Below, one piece after another: positions 22,990 to 35,700 of a stretch of DNA of 64,000 nucleotides (positions are counted from its first letter, which is position 1; every line of letters starts with the position of its first letter). Under the pieces are notes generated by a model, which worked only from the letters and a program-made list of their open reading frames with translations, did not search any database and was not told where the DNA came from. The DNA comes from Chaunax sp. Z400 (Eukaryota > Chordata > Actinopteri > Lophiiformes > Chaunacidae): the NCBI GenBank assembly GCA_037577475.1, contig JBAGJB010000158.1, positions 328,501 through 392,500 on the forward strand, in the 5' to 3' direction. The position numbers and the translations under genes were made by a program.

Positions 22990-23500
22990 TCAACAGGGAA
23001 TAGTAGCAGATGAAAGGACGACAACACGCAGCTCTTTCCTTCACTCATCTATGGACGCAACATGGACTACGTGGAACGCACACTATTGGAGGGCACGGGT
23101 TCATAATCTGTACGCACAGATTTACGGATGGATTTTGTTTTTTCTCAACTGACACTAGGTGGGCTCCTTACTCTGTATTGAGTGAGGAAGAGAAGCCTGA
23201 TCTCACTACCTGAGCCCTAAGGCACTACTAACAGATCCACGAGCAATTAACCCTTCACTGTCAACGATCTGCATTACTGATCTGCATTCCTCTTTACATG
23301 TCTTACTGGCTGCAGTCTCGATAGTATCATCATGCATCTGAAACCAATTAGAAACTAAATGTGCTGACGCTTGAGTATCACAAGGACAATAATTACATTA
23401 TAGTACTTTTGACTGAAAATGAAATAATATTTATATCCGTCAATCCTACGTAATGAACATCACGTGATCAGAGGGGTGTGGCACTATGCTTCCTCAGCGC
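22990..23500. promoter_or_regulatory. Head-to-head promoter region of acsl3 and the minus-strand leader
   Basis: The rightward acsl3 first exon ends at 23553 and the leftward candidate exon ends at 22988, so about 400-450 bp separate the two starts. The acsl3 side carries CACCAATTC (CCAAT-like) and ACGCCATTTTC (YY1-like). Inferred from exon positions only. Confidence 0.35.
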
Positions 23501-23553
23501 ACACCAATTCTCAACAGACGCCATTTTCACGGATTTCCGACGACATCCTCCAG
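23500..23553 (+). other. acsl3 5'UTR exon 1
   Basis: ACGCCATTTTCACGGATTTCCGACGACATCCTCCAG|GTAAGAG is a strong donor at 23554. The next acceptor before the acsl3 start codon is at 26578. The 5' edge is a guess. Confidence 0.5.
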
Positions 23554-24617
23554 GTAAGAGCTTCGAGTTCAGCTTTGCAGATGCATCTGTGAAACTAAGA
23601 ACAAAGGATTAGCAAGAAATTACTTGATATTTGGAAAGAAATTGACTTCGGATCGGTGGAACAGAAATCCCTGCGGTCGTCGGAGCTGGACGTGGTTCAA
23701 CACCGGTTCCTGAGCACAAGGAGTATAAGACATATCGCCTTTGATATGCTATTGATTTGTGTACAATACGAGCTGTGTGCTGCCCGTGAATTCATAAGTG
23801 CACTTTGAATGAATGAACTGATTTACATTATCGCTATATCAGTAGTGGGCCAGTAGCAACTGCAATGCCAAATTGCTAAATGCTAGTTTGCTAGCCTCTA
23901 GCGCATCTTTGAGCTGTCTGCTAGCTCATCTTGATGCTTGATGCTCCGCTAGTCTGACACCTACCCTATTAAGTACAAAAGGTCCTGATATTATCAGGCA
24001 CAAATGAAAACAAACTGGTTTTGCAGTCACGCTTTGATAGCGTCACACACGATATGTGAAATTGTAAACAGATGATCAAAACAATAAGGTGTTTTGATCT
24101 GTCTAACCTTGATAATGATTGTCTAAAACACGGATACAAACAGAAGAATGACACAGGGACGATGTGAAAACAGTCAAATATATGACATTTAAAGCAATAC
24201 CAAAAACTAAATGAAGAGATGGCGCTTTGTTTGATTCAGTAATGTGACATTAACTGATAATATGGATAAAGTACTGGAAATGATCAGATTAAAACCATGT
24301 GTGTGAAGGAGCTTAAAGAAACGTTGTAATTTAGCATCATCCTGCTTGTCCTGATGCTCACTTAGATACTGGAACTGTGGATGTTAGGCATTAAATGAAA
24401 GCTAGGTAAATTCTTTATGGATAGTTGGGCTGAAAGCTGTATTACTCATTAAAATATTGTTTTCATCTGGTGTTTATCTATGTGTCAAGTATGTTTGCTG
24501 AAATATCTGCCCTTGAGTTATCCAGATAACAATGTATGTATTTGCATTTTGGAACATGTAGAACTGATTGCTGAAAGTCCAATTTTCGCTGTTGTTGAAC
24601 ATTATGTACTTCAGATG

Positions 24618-25653
24618 CAGAGGTGGGTAGTAACGAGTTACATTTACTCCGTTCCATTTACTTGAGTAACTTTTTGAAAAAAATGTACTTCTAAGAGTAG
24701 TTTTACTGCACCGTACTTTCTACTTTTACTTTAGTAGATTTGTGAAGAAGAAACGCTACTCTTACTCCGCTACATTGGGCTACACTTGACTCGTTCCTTT
24801 TTTTTTTACCATTCATTCTACACATTAGATATGCTTTATTTTTGCCAGAGAGATGCCGCCACACGACTGTGTTTCACCAATCAGACGTAGCCATGCAGTC
24901 ACATGACCAAACTGTGGCAGCATAGCGGCACAAACTCCTCACACGTAGCAGACAGGGAATGAAAAAACACATGAAAAATGGCAGAGGAAACTGTCTCCAA
25001 TGCTAAAACTGCAGAGGATGAACACCCCTGGCCTCATATACAAAGCATGTTTCACTTACACACAGTGCAAAAGAACAGCTATATAATGCGGTGTCTTCTG
25101 TGTCTGCCAAAACAAACCCACATTTCAGCATACAAAAAGTTAGCGTCTAACCTGAGGAAACATGTCGCGGTTAATTCCTTTTTTGCTGTGGTTAGGTGGA
25201 CGTTATTCTTGTTAGGTTACAGAATCCCAGTCTTAAAAAGGAGTCTTTCATATAGACCCTTTTAGTGTTTGTTAACATTTCGTTAAATGGTGCCATAAGC
25301 TAAGCAGACCACAATACATTTTCTATGGAGGAATGAATTAGCGTTAGCTACCAACTATCGCAAATTATGAATGGTCAAGATGGTTCTGGTAACATTTTTT
25401 ATTTTATTATTTGGAAATAGCAGAATTTGCACATTATTTTATATTTTTGTCTGTGATCACATCATTTCTAAAAAATAAATCAGACATTACGGTCAAACAG
25501 TTACTCAGTACTTGAGTAGTCTTTTCACCAAATACTTTTTTACTCTTGAGTGATTTTTTGGATGACTACTTTTTACTTCTACTTGAGTAATATTATTTTG
25601 AAGTAACGCTACTCTTAGTTGAGTACAATTTTTGGCGACTCTACCCACCTCTG
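24618..25653 (+). mobile_element. hAT transposon remnant, internally deleted
   Basis: Ends are CAGAGGTGGGTAGTAACGAG and its inverse GGCGACTCTACCCACCTCTG. The 8-bp flanks TTCAGATG and TTAGGATG agree at 6 of 8 positions, as expected for a hAT target duplication. Inside, the frame at 24978-25265 encodes a BED zinc-finger start (HPWPHIQSMF, then CLLCLPKQT and SNLRKHV), after which the transposase is missing. It sits in the acsl3 5'UTR intron. Confidence 0.85.
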
Positions 25654-26719
25654 TTAGGATGTCAAAGTTTTACCCATCTTTGTGTGTTTTTAGATGACAT
25701 CCTAACTATATTCATTCAAACTGAGCTTTTCGTTGTTTGGAAATTGTCACATTGTTGTTAAAATTGCAAATAGGAGTGGGTGTGCCTGCTATATTAGTAA
25801 AGTACACAATTGCGGCACCTGTGACACTGAAACTGAGTGACTTTTTTTATCCCCATGTATGCTGGTTACGCCATCCATTATGAGCCGACCCACTGTAATG
25901 TCTTAAAAATTAGGCCTGGGACAGTATGGCCTAATTTAGATGTCTGTGTGAGCTCTCTCCTGGTATTCTGGCTTCCTCCCACAGTTCTAAAACATGAAAA
26001 TATAGGTGAATTGGTGACTGTAAAGTAGCACGTGGGTGTGAATGTGAGCATAAGAGGATGTGAATCCTGCAAAGGATAAGCGATTATGAAAAAATGGATG
26101 GACAACGTGTTTACTTCCTGATTTGATACCGTCAAAGATAGATAGATAGAGATTTTGGAGGCTTTATTTACATGCTTTGCCCCAGTATACTGTGTGTCAA
26201 ACCATTCACTAGTGTCCTTAAACGTAAAACATTGAAACATAACCGGCAGATGAGATAAATCATCTGCAGCGTTTTTATTTTGAAAACTTAACTGCGTCAA
26301 TTAATCAATTATTTTGAAATGTCCTGCTCTTTGAGAATTACAGATGAGAGGGAGGCAGAGACAGTGATCTGCTCTGTTATTAATGTGACATCTCCAGCAG
26401 TAATGGTGCTGAATGAGAACCAGCATAGTAATAGACAGAGAGGGTCTACTGGAAAGCAAGGATTTGTTTACCAGGAAACAGTAGCTCATATTTGCAGCCT
26501 CTCGACAATTCCAAATGTACTGATAAGTCTTTATTCCGGGCTACACTTCTAAAATGTCATGTTTTGTCTCTATTGCAGGTCTGGTCGGCTCGCTGCACAA
26601 AGGAAACACTGCCTGCAACCTTCAGCCTCGAGTCAAAATCACTCAGGAGCAGTAGCAAGTGCAGCGTGTCATTGCGCTTCTGGTTTGATTCATTTCCAGC
26701 AGCGACTTCATCCTCAAAG

Positions 26720-29700
26720 ATGAAGTTGAAGGAAGATATCAACCCCCTGCTGCTGCAGGTCTTCCGCTCCGTGGTCTGGGTCTACTCCGTCATCACCTTC
26801 ATACCTCGGTACTTGATCTCCGGAGCTGACGGTAACTTGGAACGGGCTCGTAGGATCAAGGCACGCTCGGTCAGTGGACACCCAGCAGGGCCTTACAGGG
26901 CCATCGAAAACCAAGACAAGCTGGTGGTGTGGCTGCACCCTGGGTTGGACACCTTGGACAAGATGTTTAAATACGCTGTGGGGAGGTTTTCGCAGAGAGA
27001 CTGCCTTGGCACTAGGGAGGTGCTCAGTGAAGAGGATGAGCTCCAGCCCAATGCCAAGGTTTTCAAAAAGGTAAGAGACTCTTAACTATTAACTCTTGCA
27101 CACTCAGTTATTATTTGCTCAGCCTTAGTCAGTTGTCAAGACAAGGAAGGATATAGTACTGCTCATCTTATTTAGGCTTTAAACTGTATGAGTAATGAGG
27201 AGAATCTTTGGATTTACATTAATTTATCTAATGATGGTGAGACTGATGTCTAGCAGAGCAGGAGTGTGCGTTGCACGACAACAACGTACCTCTTTCAGAT
27301 TCAGCAGTGTCAGTAATTCACATTATGCTTTTTATATTCTAACACAGAACAGTGTTCATGTTAATTCCTCTGTGTTCCTACAGACATTAATGCATTCTGT
27401 TGACATTCATTATTTCTTTCCAATATATATTTATTGTGGTCACATGAAAGCAATCAATCCACAAAAACAACAATGAAAACAGAAGGAAAAGCAACAGAAA
27501 CAATCTAGAAACAAAATGAAACGGAACATCTTGGCTCATAGACACACATTTACAAGAACAGAATTGATATGATATACAAATAAAAGAAACAAATAGCTCT
27601 GAGGCAGGTTTCACTCAGATCTATAGTACACAAACCCTCTTGCAAGAATGGCAGAGATATCTAAGCCACTCTATGACATAAAAGGCTCCTATATTTTGTG
27701 AAATACATTCTCTTTGCCATGTAACATTAACGTCGAATAAATGACACATTCGAGTATGATCTCATGCCAAAGTGTTTTAGACGGGACTTTTTCTGTGATC
27801 CAGTTCAGAAGAATGCATTTTCTTGCACAGAATGTGAGCATTTTGTCCAGTTTCCCTTTATATTTATCAGAATGGAGGCATTTGATATCCCAAGTAGCAT
27901 GCACAATGCATCACACTCTGTAGTAAATGATAGAATCTTATCAATTTCCCGCCTTATAACATACCAGAATTCCTGTATTTTCCTGCAAGACCACAGGCAC
28001 TGGTTGAGACTGGTTGAGTTTTTTTCTCTTCTATTTTGCACTATTTTGGGACGTAGTGGAGAAGAATCAAGATTGAACTTATGGTGTTGGGAGGGGGATA
28101 GATGGACCCTATGTAGAAGCTTGAGTTGAATTGCTTTCAGGTATCATCCCAATCATCATTTCTGATCTACATTAAGTTCTCTTCCCCGTATTTCCTTACA
28201 TTTATTATTGACTAAAACTATTCTTGTAAAGATGCTCTGAAGATACCCAGCACTTTAGAGTCTTTGCAACCTGCATCACTGTCCATGTTGTTTGGCTTAG
28301 TGTGTGGAAAAATCCTGAATACTGCATGTGCGTGTTGTGTGTAGGTTATTCTAGGGAACTATAACTGGCTGTCGTACGAGGAAACCTACCGTGCAGCAAA
28401 GTGTTTCGGCAGCGGTCTGGCAGCTCTCGGCCAGAGGCCTCAGTGTCACATCGCCATCTTCTGTGAGACCGGAGCAGAGTGGATCATGGCAGCACAAGCT
28501 TGCTTCATGTACAATTTCCCACGTGAGTGACACACAGACTAATGTGTGTTTGCATACAATGTGAGACCTACTGTCAAACTGAACTGGATTTGAATTTGGC
28601 AGTTGTGACCCTGTACTCCACCCTCGGCCCCACGGCCATCGCCCACGGCCTGAACGAGACCGAGGTCACGCACATCATCACAAGCAAGGACCTGCTTCAG
28701 AGCCGTCTCAAGGTACCTGCCTGAGCCATCTGTCTCCTTTTCATGTCAGTAGGTGTGTTTGCATAATTACTCCTTCTCCTCACTCACATTTCTCTCTGCC
28801 TCCTCCATCCAACTCCACATCCCAGGCCATACTGTGTGACGTGCCGAGGCTGCGGTATGTCATCGTAGTGGACAGCAAACCTGCAAGCTGGCCAGACATC
28901 CCCAGAGGCATCATGGTCTACAGCATGGATGCTGTGAAGGAGATGGGTTCGAAGCCTGAAAATAGTGAGTATTTGTGCAACGTGATTAAAAAAGGTTTCT
29001 AATTTTGTCGGGGAAATGAAAGTTGTCAGGAAAGTTGTCAGGAAACAATTTCCTAAAACATATTAACAAAGAACACAGTAAGGAAACACAGTACACACTC
29101 TAGGTTTTTACTTGCAAGGGGAGACAGACACCAGCAAAGGAGCTCGGTGAACTTCCCCGCTGATGCTGTCCCTGCATTGCTGTTTTATTTAGGTGGGCTG
29201 GTCATCACACATATAGGCATACATAGTTTCACGAGTCTTTAGCATGAGTCATTGAGTGATTTACACACCATAATCAAAGGAAAGTGATTTGCACATCATA
29301 ATCAAAGGAAACAGGTTAAAAGAAACAGCGTCTTTCGCTTGTAGTAGATCAAGTGGACAGCAACAGATAGTACTCTCTGCCTGCAGTGGATTAACTAGAC
29401 AGCTGTGCGGGGGTGTGATTTCTGCTTTCTATCTAGTGGGCATGCAGTTTCTGTGCAGCTACTCTCAAGGACGTCCCGCTCTACTACGTCTCATAATTAG
29501 AGATTGAAATATCAAACTATATTGAAAATCCTTATAATCACACAATATATGAAAAATGATAACTCACATCACACAATATATAAGAAATGATAACTCGCAT
29601 CACACAATATATAAGAAATGATAACTCACATTCAAAAATGATAACTTATATACAATTATCCTAACAAATCCCTCCTGTTTATCATTGATGAATGTCATTT

Positions 29701-32700
29701 CTCACATCCAATAACACATCTCTTTACAGTTTTCTGTGAAATCTTCATTTTTATAACACCTTCACTCAATTTACACTTGGAGGTTAGTTAGTGTCATCAT
29801 ACTCATCCTTTATAACAGCACCTGTATGGTTCTTCAGAAGATCAACATAAACTAGAATTTGGCTGCCTCCTGGAGGTTCAACCGTTGCTAAGCAATTTGA
29901 TATTGCTTCAGAATATATAGTTGGATTCTCACAGTAACCCTGAGGTAACCTAGTGTAGGTATACCTTTGTCCTTTGTATGTGAATGCAAACCAATATTGA
30001 CTATCAGGGTGGAGAGGAACAGAGAAGAAGGCATTACTCAAGTCTATCACAGAGAAATATTTAGATTTTGGTCACATACTATTTAATAGTGTGTGTGGGT
30101 CAGGAACATTGGGTGCACGCTGAATTACAGCTTCATTTACCGGCCTCAAGTCCTGAACCATCCTCCATCCGGGTGATGGCGCTGCTTTCTTTACAGGGAA
30201 GATAGGTGTGTTGCATGGTGAGTCAGGGCACGGAATTAGTACGCCTGATTTTAGCAGGTCCTTTATTACTGGTTCTATGCCTGCTATTGCATCTGGTTTT
30301 AGGGGATACTGTTTAACTCTAGGTCTGTACTCATTTTTTCCTTTTATTATCACAGGTGGACAATTAATTATTAGTCCTGCATCAGCAGCTCCTCTGGACC
30401 ACAATGTCTCTGGGAGACTTTCAAGCTCACTTTCTTCCTCTACAGTGAGAAAGTGATCTGATCAGCTGTTATTTTTGTCGATCAGGTGGGTGGTTGGGTG
30501 GGTGGTGACAACCCAATTTAGTTTCTTCATTTTGAATTTTGTACTTTTGCTGGTATAAATACCACTTTCACCCTCAGGTTCCCAATCTGTCACATTCTCA
30601 GTTTCCACAGCACAATGTCTTATGTCTTCCCACCTGCCGTTCTCGTCCTTTGAACAAGAAACATGTGGTTTGGCACCCCAGTTCATTAGTTTCGCAGCAG
30701 CCTCTGTTACAGTTGCACTGCAGAAGCTAGTATTTTTATGCCAATAGAGCTTAGTGAGTACACATTTCTGGGGACCCAGCCTCTTGACCAATTTATCATA
30801 GGGATGGTCTGGTCCAGGAACTTGTTTATATCTTAATGTGACATGTAGTTCCTCTGGCTTCATGAAATCAGCAGTAGTAGCGACTCTAGCTCTAACTTCT
30901 TTCATTAGTTGTTGGCTAGTGTTTACAGGATCGTTAGATGGTAAATCAAGTGTCCAGTAGTAATGGGGATCGTCTGGGCTGTTATGCACCATTATTTCTG
31001 CCTCATTACATTGTCTAGCCTTCATTCCTCCATCTCGGGAGGGGAAAATGCCAATCTTTAATTTCTGCATGATGTCCCTCCCCAAAAGGTTAAAGGGACA
31101 ATTCCACGCCATCACCATTGAAGCATATGCTCTATCACCTGTTTTGGGATTTTCTATCCATATGGGACAGGTTAATTTCTTTATCTCTACTTCCCCATTT
31201 GCTGATCTGACTATGATGTGCTCTTTTGATGGTGTAATTCCTTCACATTGTCTCAGCACTGTTTTACAAGCTCCTGAGTCACATAGGAAGATCATTGGTT
31301 TTCCATTTATATGGAGAGTTATTTCTGGTTTGTGGTTTGTGTGGCTTATGAAAATGTCTTCCAGATCTAAAAATTCATCACATATTATCTCTCCTTGTTC
31401 TTCTGAGTCATCTCCTGCAGGGTGTTTTTTATACGAACCCTCCCAGTCACTTCCCAATTTTTCCCATGCACTGTTTGTTTCGCTACCATCTAGTCAATCT
31501 TCTCTTTCCCTCCTTCTCTTTCCCTCTGGGCACTCTCTGGCCCAATGTCCATGCTCACCACAGTTGTAGCATTTATCCCTGTCATCACAGTTGTAGCGTC
31601 TATCCCTGTCTTTCCTTCCTTTCTGATTTCCCTTTGCTTTCCCTCTCCAGTCATCTTGTCTATAGCCACCTTTCCCTTTCCATTTTCCTCTGCTCTCCTG
31701 TCCTTCATAGAACGTATCACTGCTTCCAGCCACTCTACCTGCAAAATCCTGCCAGAATGCACCTGCTTCTTTCTTTGCTCTCTTTTCTTTTCTACCTTTT
31801 TGTCTGTAGCTACCTTTTCTGCATGGATGGCATGATTCATGAACTCTGCAAGGGTTCCTGAGGTCAAATTAATATAGTGCTTTTTGACCCACTGTTGTAT
31901 TTCTGTCCTTAATCCCAGTAATAGGGCTTGTTTTAATTGTTGTTGGTATGCTCCATCAACATTATTATCTTCCTGCAGTCCACTGTTCTCTTGGAATACC
32001 TGCTCAAACCTTACTCTGAATTCTACGACTGTCTCTCCTGGTCCCTGTTTACACTGACCAATTTTCCCATAATCAGCTCTCCTTCCGAAAACCTCCCGTA
32101 TACGGTTACATAATTCTGTGGTTCTGTTTCTTAACAGCAGGCTATCATATGCTAGCGGTTGGGGTGGAGCAGCACCGTCCATGGGGTTCCAGTCACCTCT
32201 CACTCTTACCCAGTCCATTTGTAATGCAGTCATGAACACCTGTTGTGTTTCCGCCCCATTTAAATTGTAAGCACGTTGTACTTGTTTCATATCTTGACAG
32301 AATTTTTCAGCGTCTGTTTTGTATGATGTCACGCCTTCTACGGCTTTTCTTTTACATCTTCCTGGGTCCATGTTCTGTAAACTAACATGGTTGGGGGAAA
32401 AACACCGTTATGTCCATCGTCCTGTCCTGCCTGTGGGTTTGGTACTTGTATTAAGGGATAAGCGTCACAGTTGTTGAGGTCTATTTCAGTCACAGTCTGT
32501 GATGGACTAAGCAGTCCTCCTAAAGTGCTGCTCCAATTTAGTTTTGATGTCTGTTTTGACCTGGTCGTCGGAGGTGTATAACTCGTTCCAGCGGCGGCTC
32601 CCAATCCCGTCAATTGCGGGTAGAGGGAGGCCGTCGCTGGGGAGCGTACAGTGTTGTAGGATGAAGGAGACCCTGTAATGAGGTCTCGTGCATGTTCCTG

Positions 32701-35700
32701 AGGAAGCTGCTGAGGGGTCGGTCTGGCCTTTGTTACCGCAGTCTCATTGTCCTCAGTTCTGGCCATTGTGCAAAGATTAGTCTTTTCTATTTCAGTCTTT
32801 TTCTGGCCATTTTTACGTTTATGTGCTTCAGCCAACCATTTCCTGGCATGCTGTAGTTCTGTATCGTCAGTCTTCTTATTCTTTGTCTGATTTTTTAACC
32901 GTAGTACCTGGACTAGTGCCGTACAACTTGGCACACTTAACTTTCCGTCAAAGTCATGTTTTGTCATCCACTTTTTAACATATTTGTCTGATCCAGGATA
33001 TTGTTGGATCATGTACTTAACATCCCCGGATACTTCAACGTTTTTACTGTTCCCGCTACCCGTGATTTTACTCTTCCGTTATTTGATATAATATAAATAC
33101 CAATGAATACACTACTACCAGTATAATTATTGTCCGGACAATGGTCGTTATTTTCTCAGACTATTCTTGTATTATTTAATGCTTGATGCCTGCTAGTGCG
33201 TCCACTAGACTTGCATCCTGCCCACAATTTCTAATAATGTGAAAATTCCCAAACTTTGGAACAATATACTAGAATATTACGCTCTATTTAGAATAATTAT
33301 CAAATTATTTATAGAGTTTATATTTTTCAACAATTGTTCACTTTCAATCTATCAGTCATAGGTTACAAAGCGCGATCAGAACACAAGAGAATTTCTCTAT
33401 GGACCACAATCCACTCTCAGTAAGACAAGCTTCTAGGTCAGACCTGTTGTCCGATCCGGTCTTACTCTGGGGGTTCTATCCCGAGAGAGAAAAGCGTTTT
33501 AGACTCTTTGTTCTTCTCACCTAATCTCCTAATGAGATGAACTTCAGTTTACTTCAACAGACGACAGTTTTACGTTGACACCGTGAGGTTTCCAACTGCC
33601 CGCTGCTTCAACTGAATTCACTCCATTCACTCATGCAATTTGTTTACTTCAGGTAAGGACAGGGACTCTAACAGGGACTCTAACCCTGGACAGGGACTCT
33701 AACCCTTTTATCTCTACAGTGACACCTCGGCCCCTGTTACAACGAGACAGTAAACAACCAGAACTCTATCCCTGGATTTTAACAAAACAGTGTCATACCT
33801 GCGATCTCCTTAGTGGTTCTTTAACAAAAGTTCGGATGCCTTCAACCCGGTCCTGAGAACAAAGCCCGGTCAATCGGCCGACGCAGAATTCACTACGGCG
33901 GTCTTTCTCCGCGAACCTAGTTCCACGGGCTGTGCACAGTCTTCGATTGCCTCGCGCTGCTACATCAGGACTTCGGATATGTTGGCATCCGGCTCGAAGG
34001 ACCAAGTTATGTCAGGAAACTTGTCAGGAAACAATTTCCTAAAACATATTAACAAAGAACACAGTAAGGAAACACAGTACACACTTGATATCTTTTTACT
34101 TGCAAGGGGAGACAGACACCAGCAAAGGAGCTCGGTGAACTTCCCCGCTGATGCTGTCTCTGTGTTGCTGTTTTATTTAGGTGGGCTGGTCATCACACAT
34201 ATAGGCATACATAGTTTCACGAGTCTTTAGCATGAGTCATTGAGTGATTTACACACCGTAAACAAAGGAAAGTGATTTGCACATCATAATCAAAGGAAAC
34301 AGGTTAAAAGAAACAGCGTCTTTCGCTTGTAGTAGATCAAGTGGACAGCAACAGATAGTACTCTCTGCCTGCAGTGGATTAACTAGACAGCTGTGCGGGG
34401 GTGTGATTTCTGCTTTCTATCTAGTGGGCATGCAGTTTCTGTGCAGCTACTCTCAAGGACGTCCCGCTCTACTACGTCTCATAATTAGAGATTGAAATAT
34501 CAAACTATATTGAAAATCCTTATAATCACACAATATATGAAAAATGATAACTCACATCACACAATATATAAGAAATGATAACTCGCATCACACAATATAT
34601 AAGAAATGATAACTCACATTCAAAAATGATAACTTATATACAATTATCCTAACAACAGTGCGCCGATGGAGGCTTAACACAAAGCCGATACCGTGATGTG
34701 CCACGCAGGACGGGATCAGCAAGACATCAAATCAGACTCGCCAACAAATGGCGTCGGTCGACTTCTCAGCAAACAGAAACTCTGTTTGTTCCATCACTTG
34801 ATCAGTGTTCATATGGGTCCTCTTACAGTTTTATAGAAAAAATGTGAATCTACATTTGAAAATGAACTTTTCCAAAATAATTGCTTCCCAAAATTTCCTT
34901 CACACTCATAGAAAACGGGAATAACAGAATGGATTGCAATAATTGAAACCATGTGTGCATCAAGGTTCATTATGGGATCAGGCTAAAAAAAACAAGTCGC
35001 GCAGTATTTCGATCATTGACACATGTCCTTATCAGAGTGTGTATGTATTTGTATGTGGAGTAAGTAACAGAAGTACTTTTCATCAAACCTTCAGATAGCT
35101 CTCGAGCTTTTCTTTTTATTTTGGCTTCTCACATTTAAATACCAATGAGCTATCATTGTGACGAGTGGCACTGAATTCAACAACAACAATTTTGACATTT
35201 GAATAATCGTCATTTACCAAGAAGTTTCTGATTAAAGTTGGTGCTTTTATCTGTTTATTATCTTGGGAAATTAAATATCTTTGCTTTTTGGACAATTGCT
35301 CGAGCAAAAGAAACATCTCAGTCTTCTCTTTCTTCTTGTTTTATAAACTAAAAGGATTGCTTGATAAGATAATCAAAAGATGAATGGATAATGGAATCAA
35401 TAGTGTTTTAAATAGATGCAGCCCAGACCCTTTAATAGCATACAGTATGAAAAGCATTGTTATTTATCGTGAGCAGACATCAGACATTATCATAAATTAT
35501 TATTGCAACAAATACTGTTTATTGGTTTGTGATCCATTTCCTCTTTAACCATCACCCCTCTGCTCCTCTGGCTCTGCAGTCGCAGTGGACCGCAGACGGC
35601 CACAGCCCTCGGACCTCGCCGTCATCATGTACACCAGCGGCTCCACAGGGATCCCCAAGGGTGTCATGATCTCCCATGGCAACATGGTCGCTGGAATCAC

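Larger units (their letters stand above)
20551..23090 (-). other. Possible upstream exons: piwil1 5' leader or a separate minus-strand gene
   Basis: Four pieces have good splice sites on the minus strand: a first exon ending at 22988 (TGTTGAAG|GTAATT), then 21498-21442 (acceptor TTCTAACACAG, donor CACAG|GTGAG), 21048-20969 (TTCTTCAG / CTCTG|GTAAAA) and 20720-20551 (GCCGAGCAG / TTGTTG|GTAGGT). The last two share a continuous open frame (CIDAQTFPCECHPDKDTF, then APDDWESFLEDFPVTLNA). Its end is in phase with the piwil1 exon at 19635, so a longer piwil1 N-terminus is possible. The first exon has no compatible ATG frame and may be untranslated. I recognise no homology. Confidence 0.35.
29024..34654 (-). 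mobile_element. Endogenous retrovirus, gamma/epsilon-type, internally deleted, antisense in acsl3
   Basis: Two LTRs (29024-29666 and 34010-34654), each bounded TG...CA, flank a minus-strand internal region with gag, protease and the start of reverse transcriptase. The rest of pol (palm after the catalytic YVD, RNase H, integrase) and nearly all of env are absent. Flanks AAAGT and ACAGT agree at 4 of 5 bases, a possible target duplication. Primer site: tRNA-Tyr type. The element sits in the 6.6-kb acsl3 intron between coding exons 4 and 5 in opposite orientation to the host gene. Confidence 0.93.

Noticed and set aside
29289..29507. A 72-codon frame present identically at 29289 and 34277
   Set aside because: It lies inside the two LTR copies, so identity reflects the LTR duplication, not a conserved gene.
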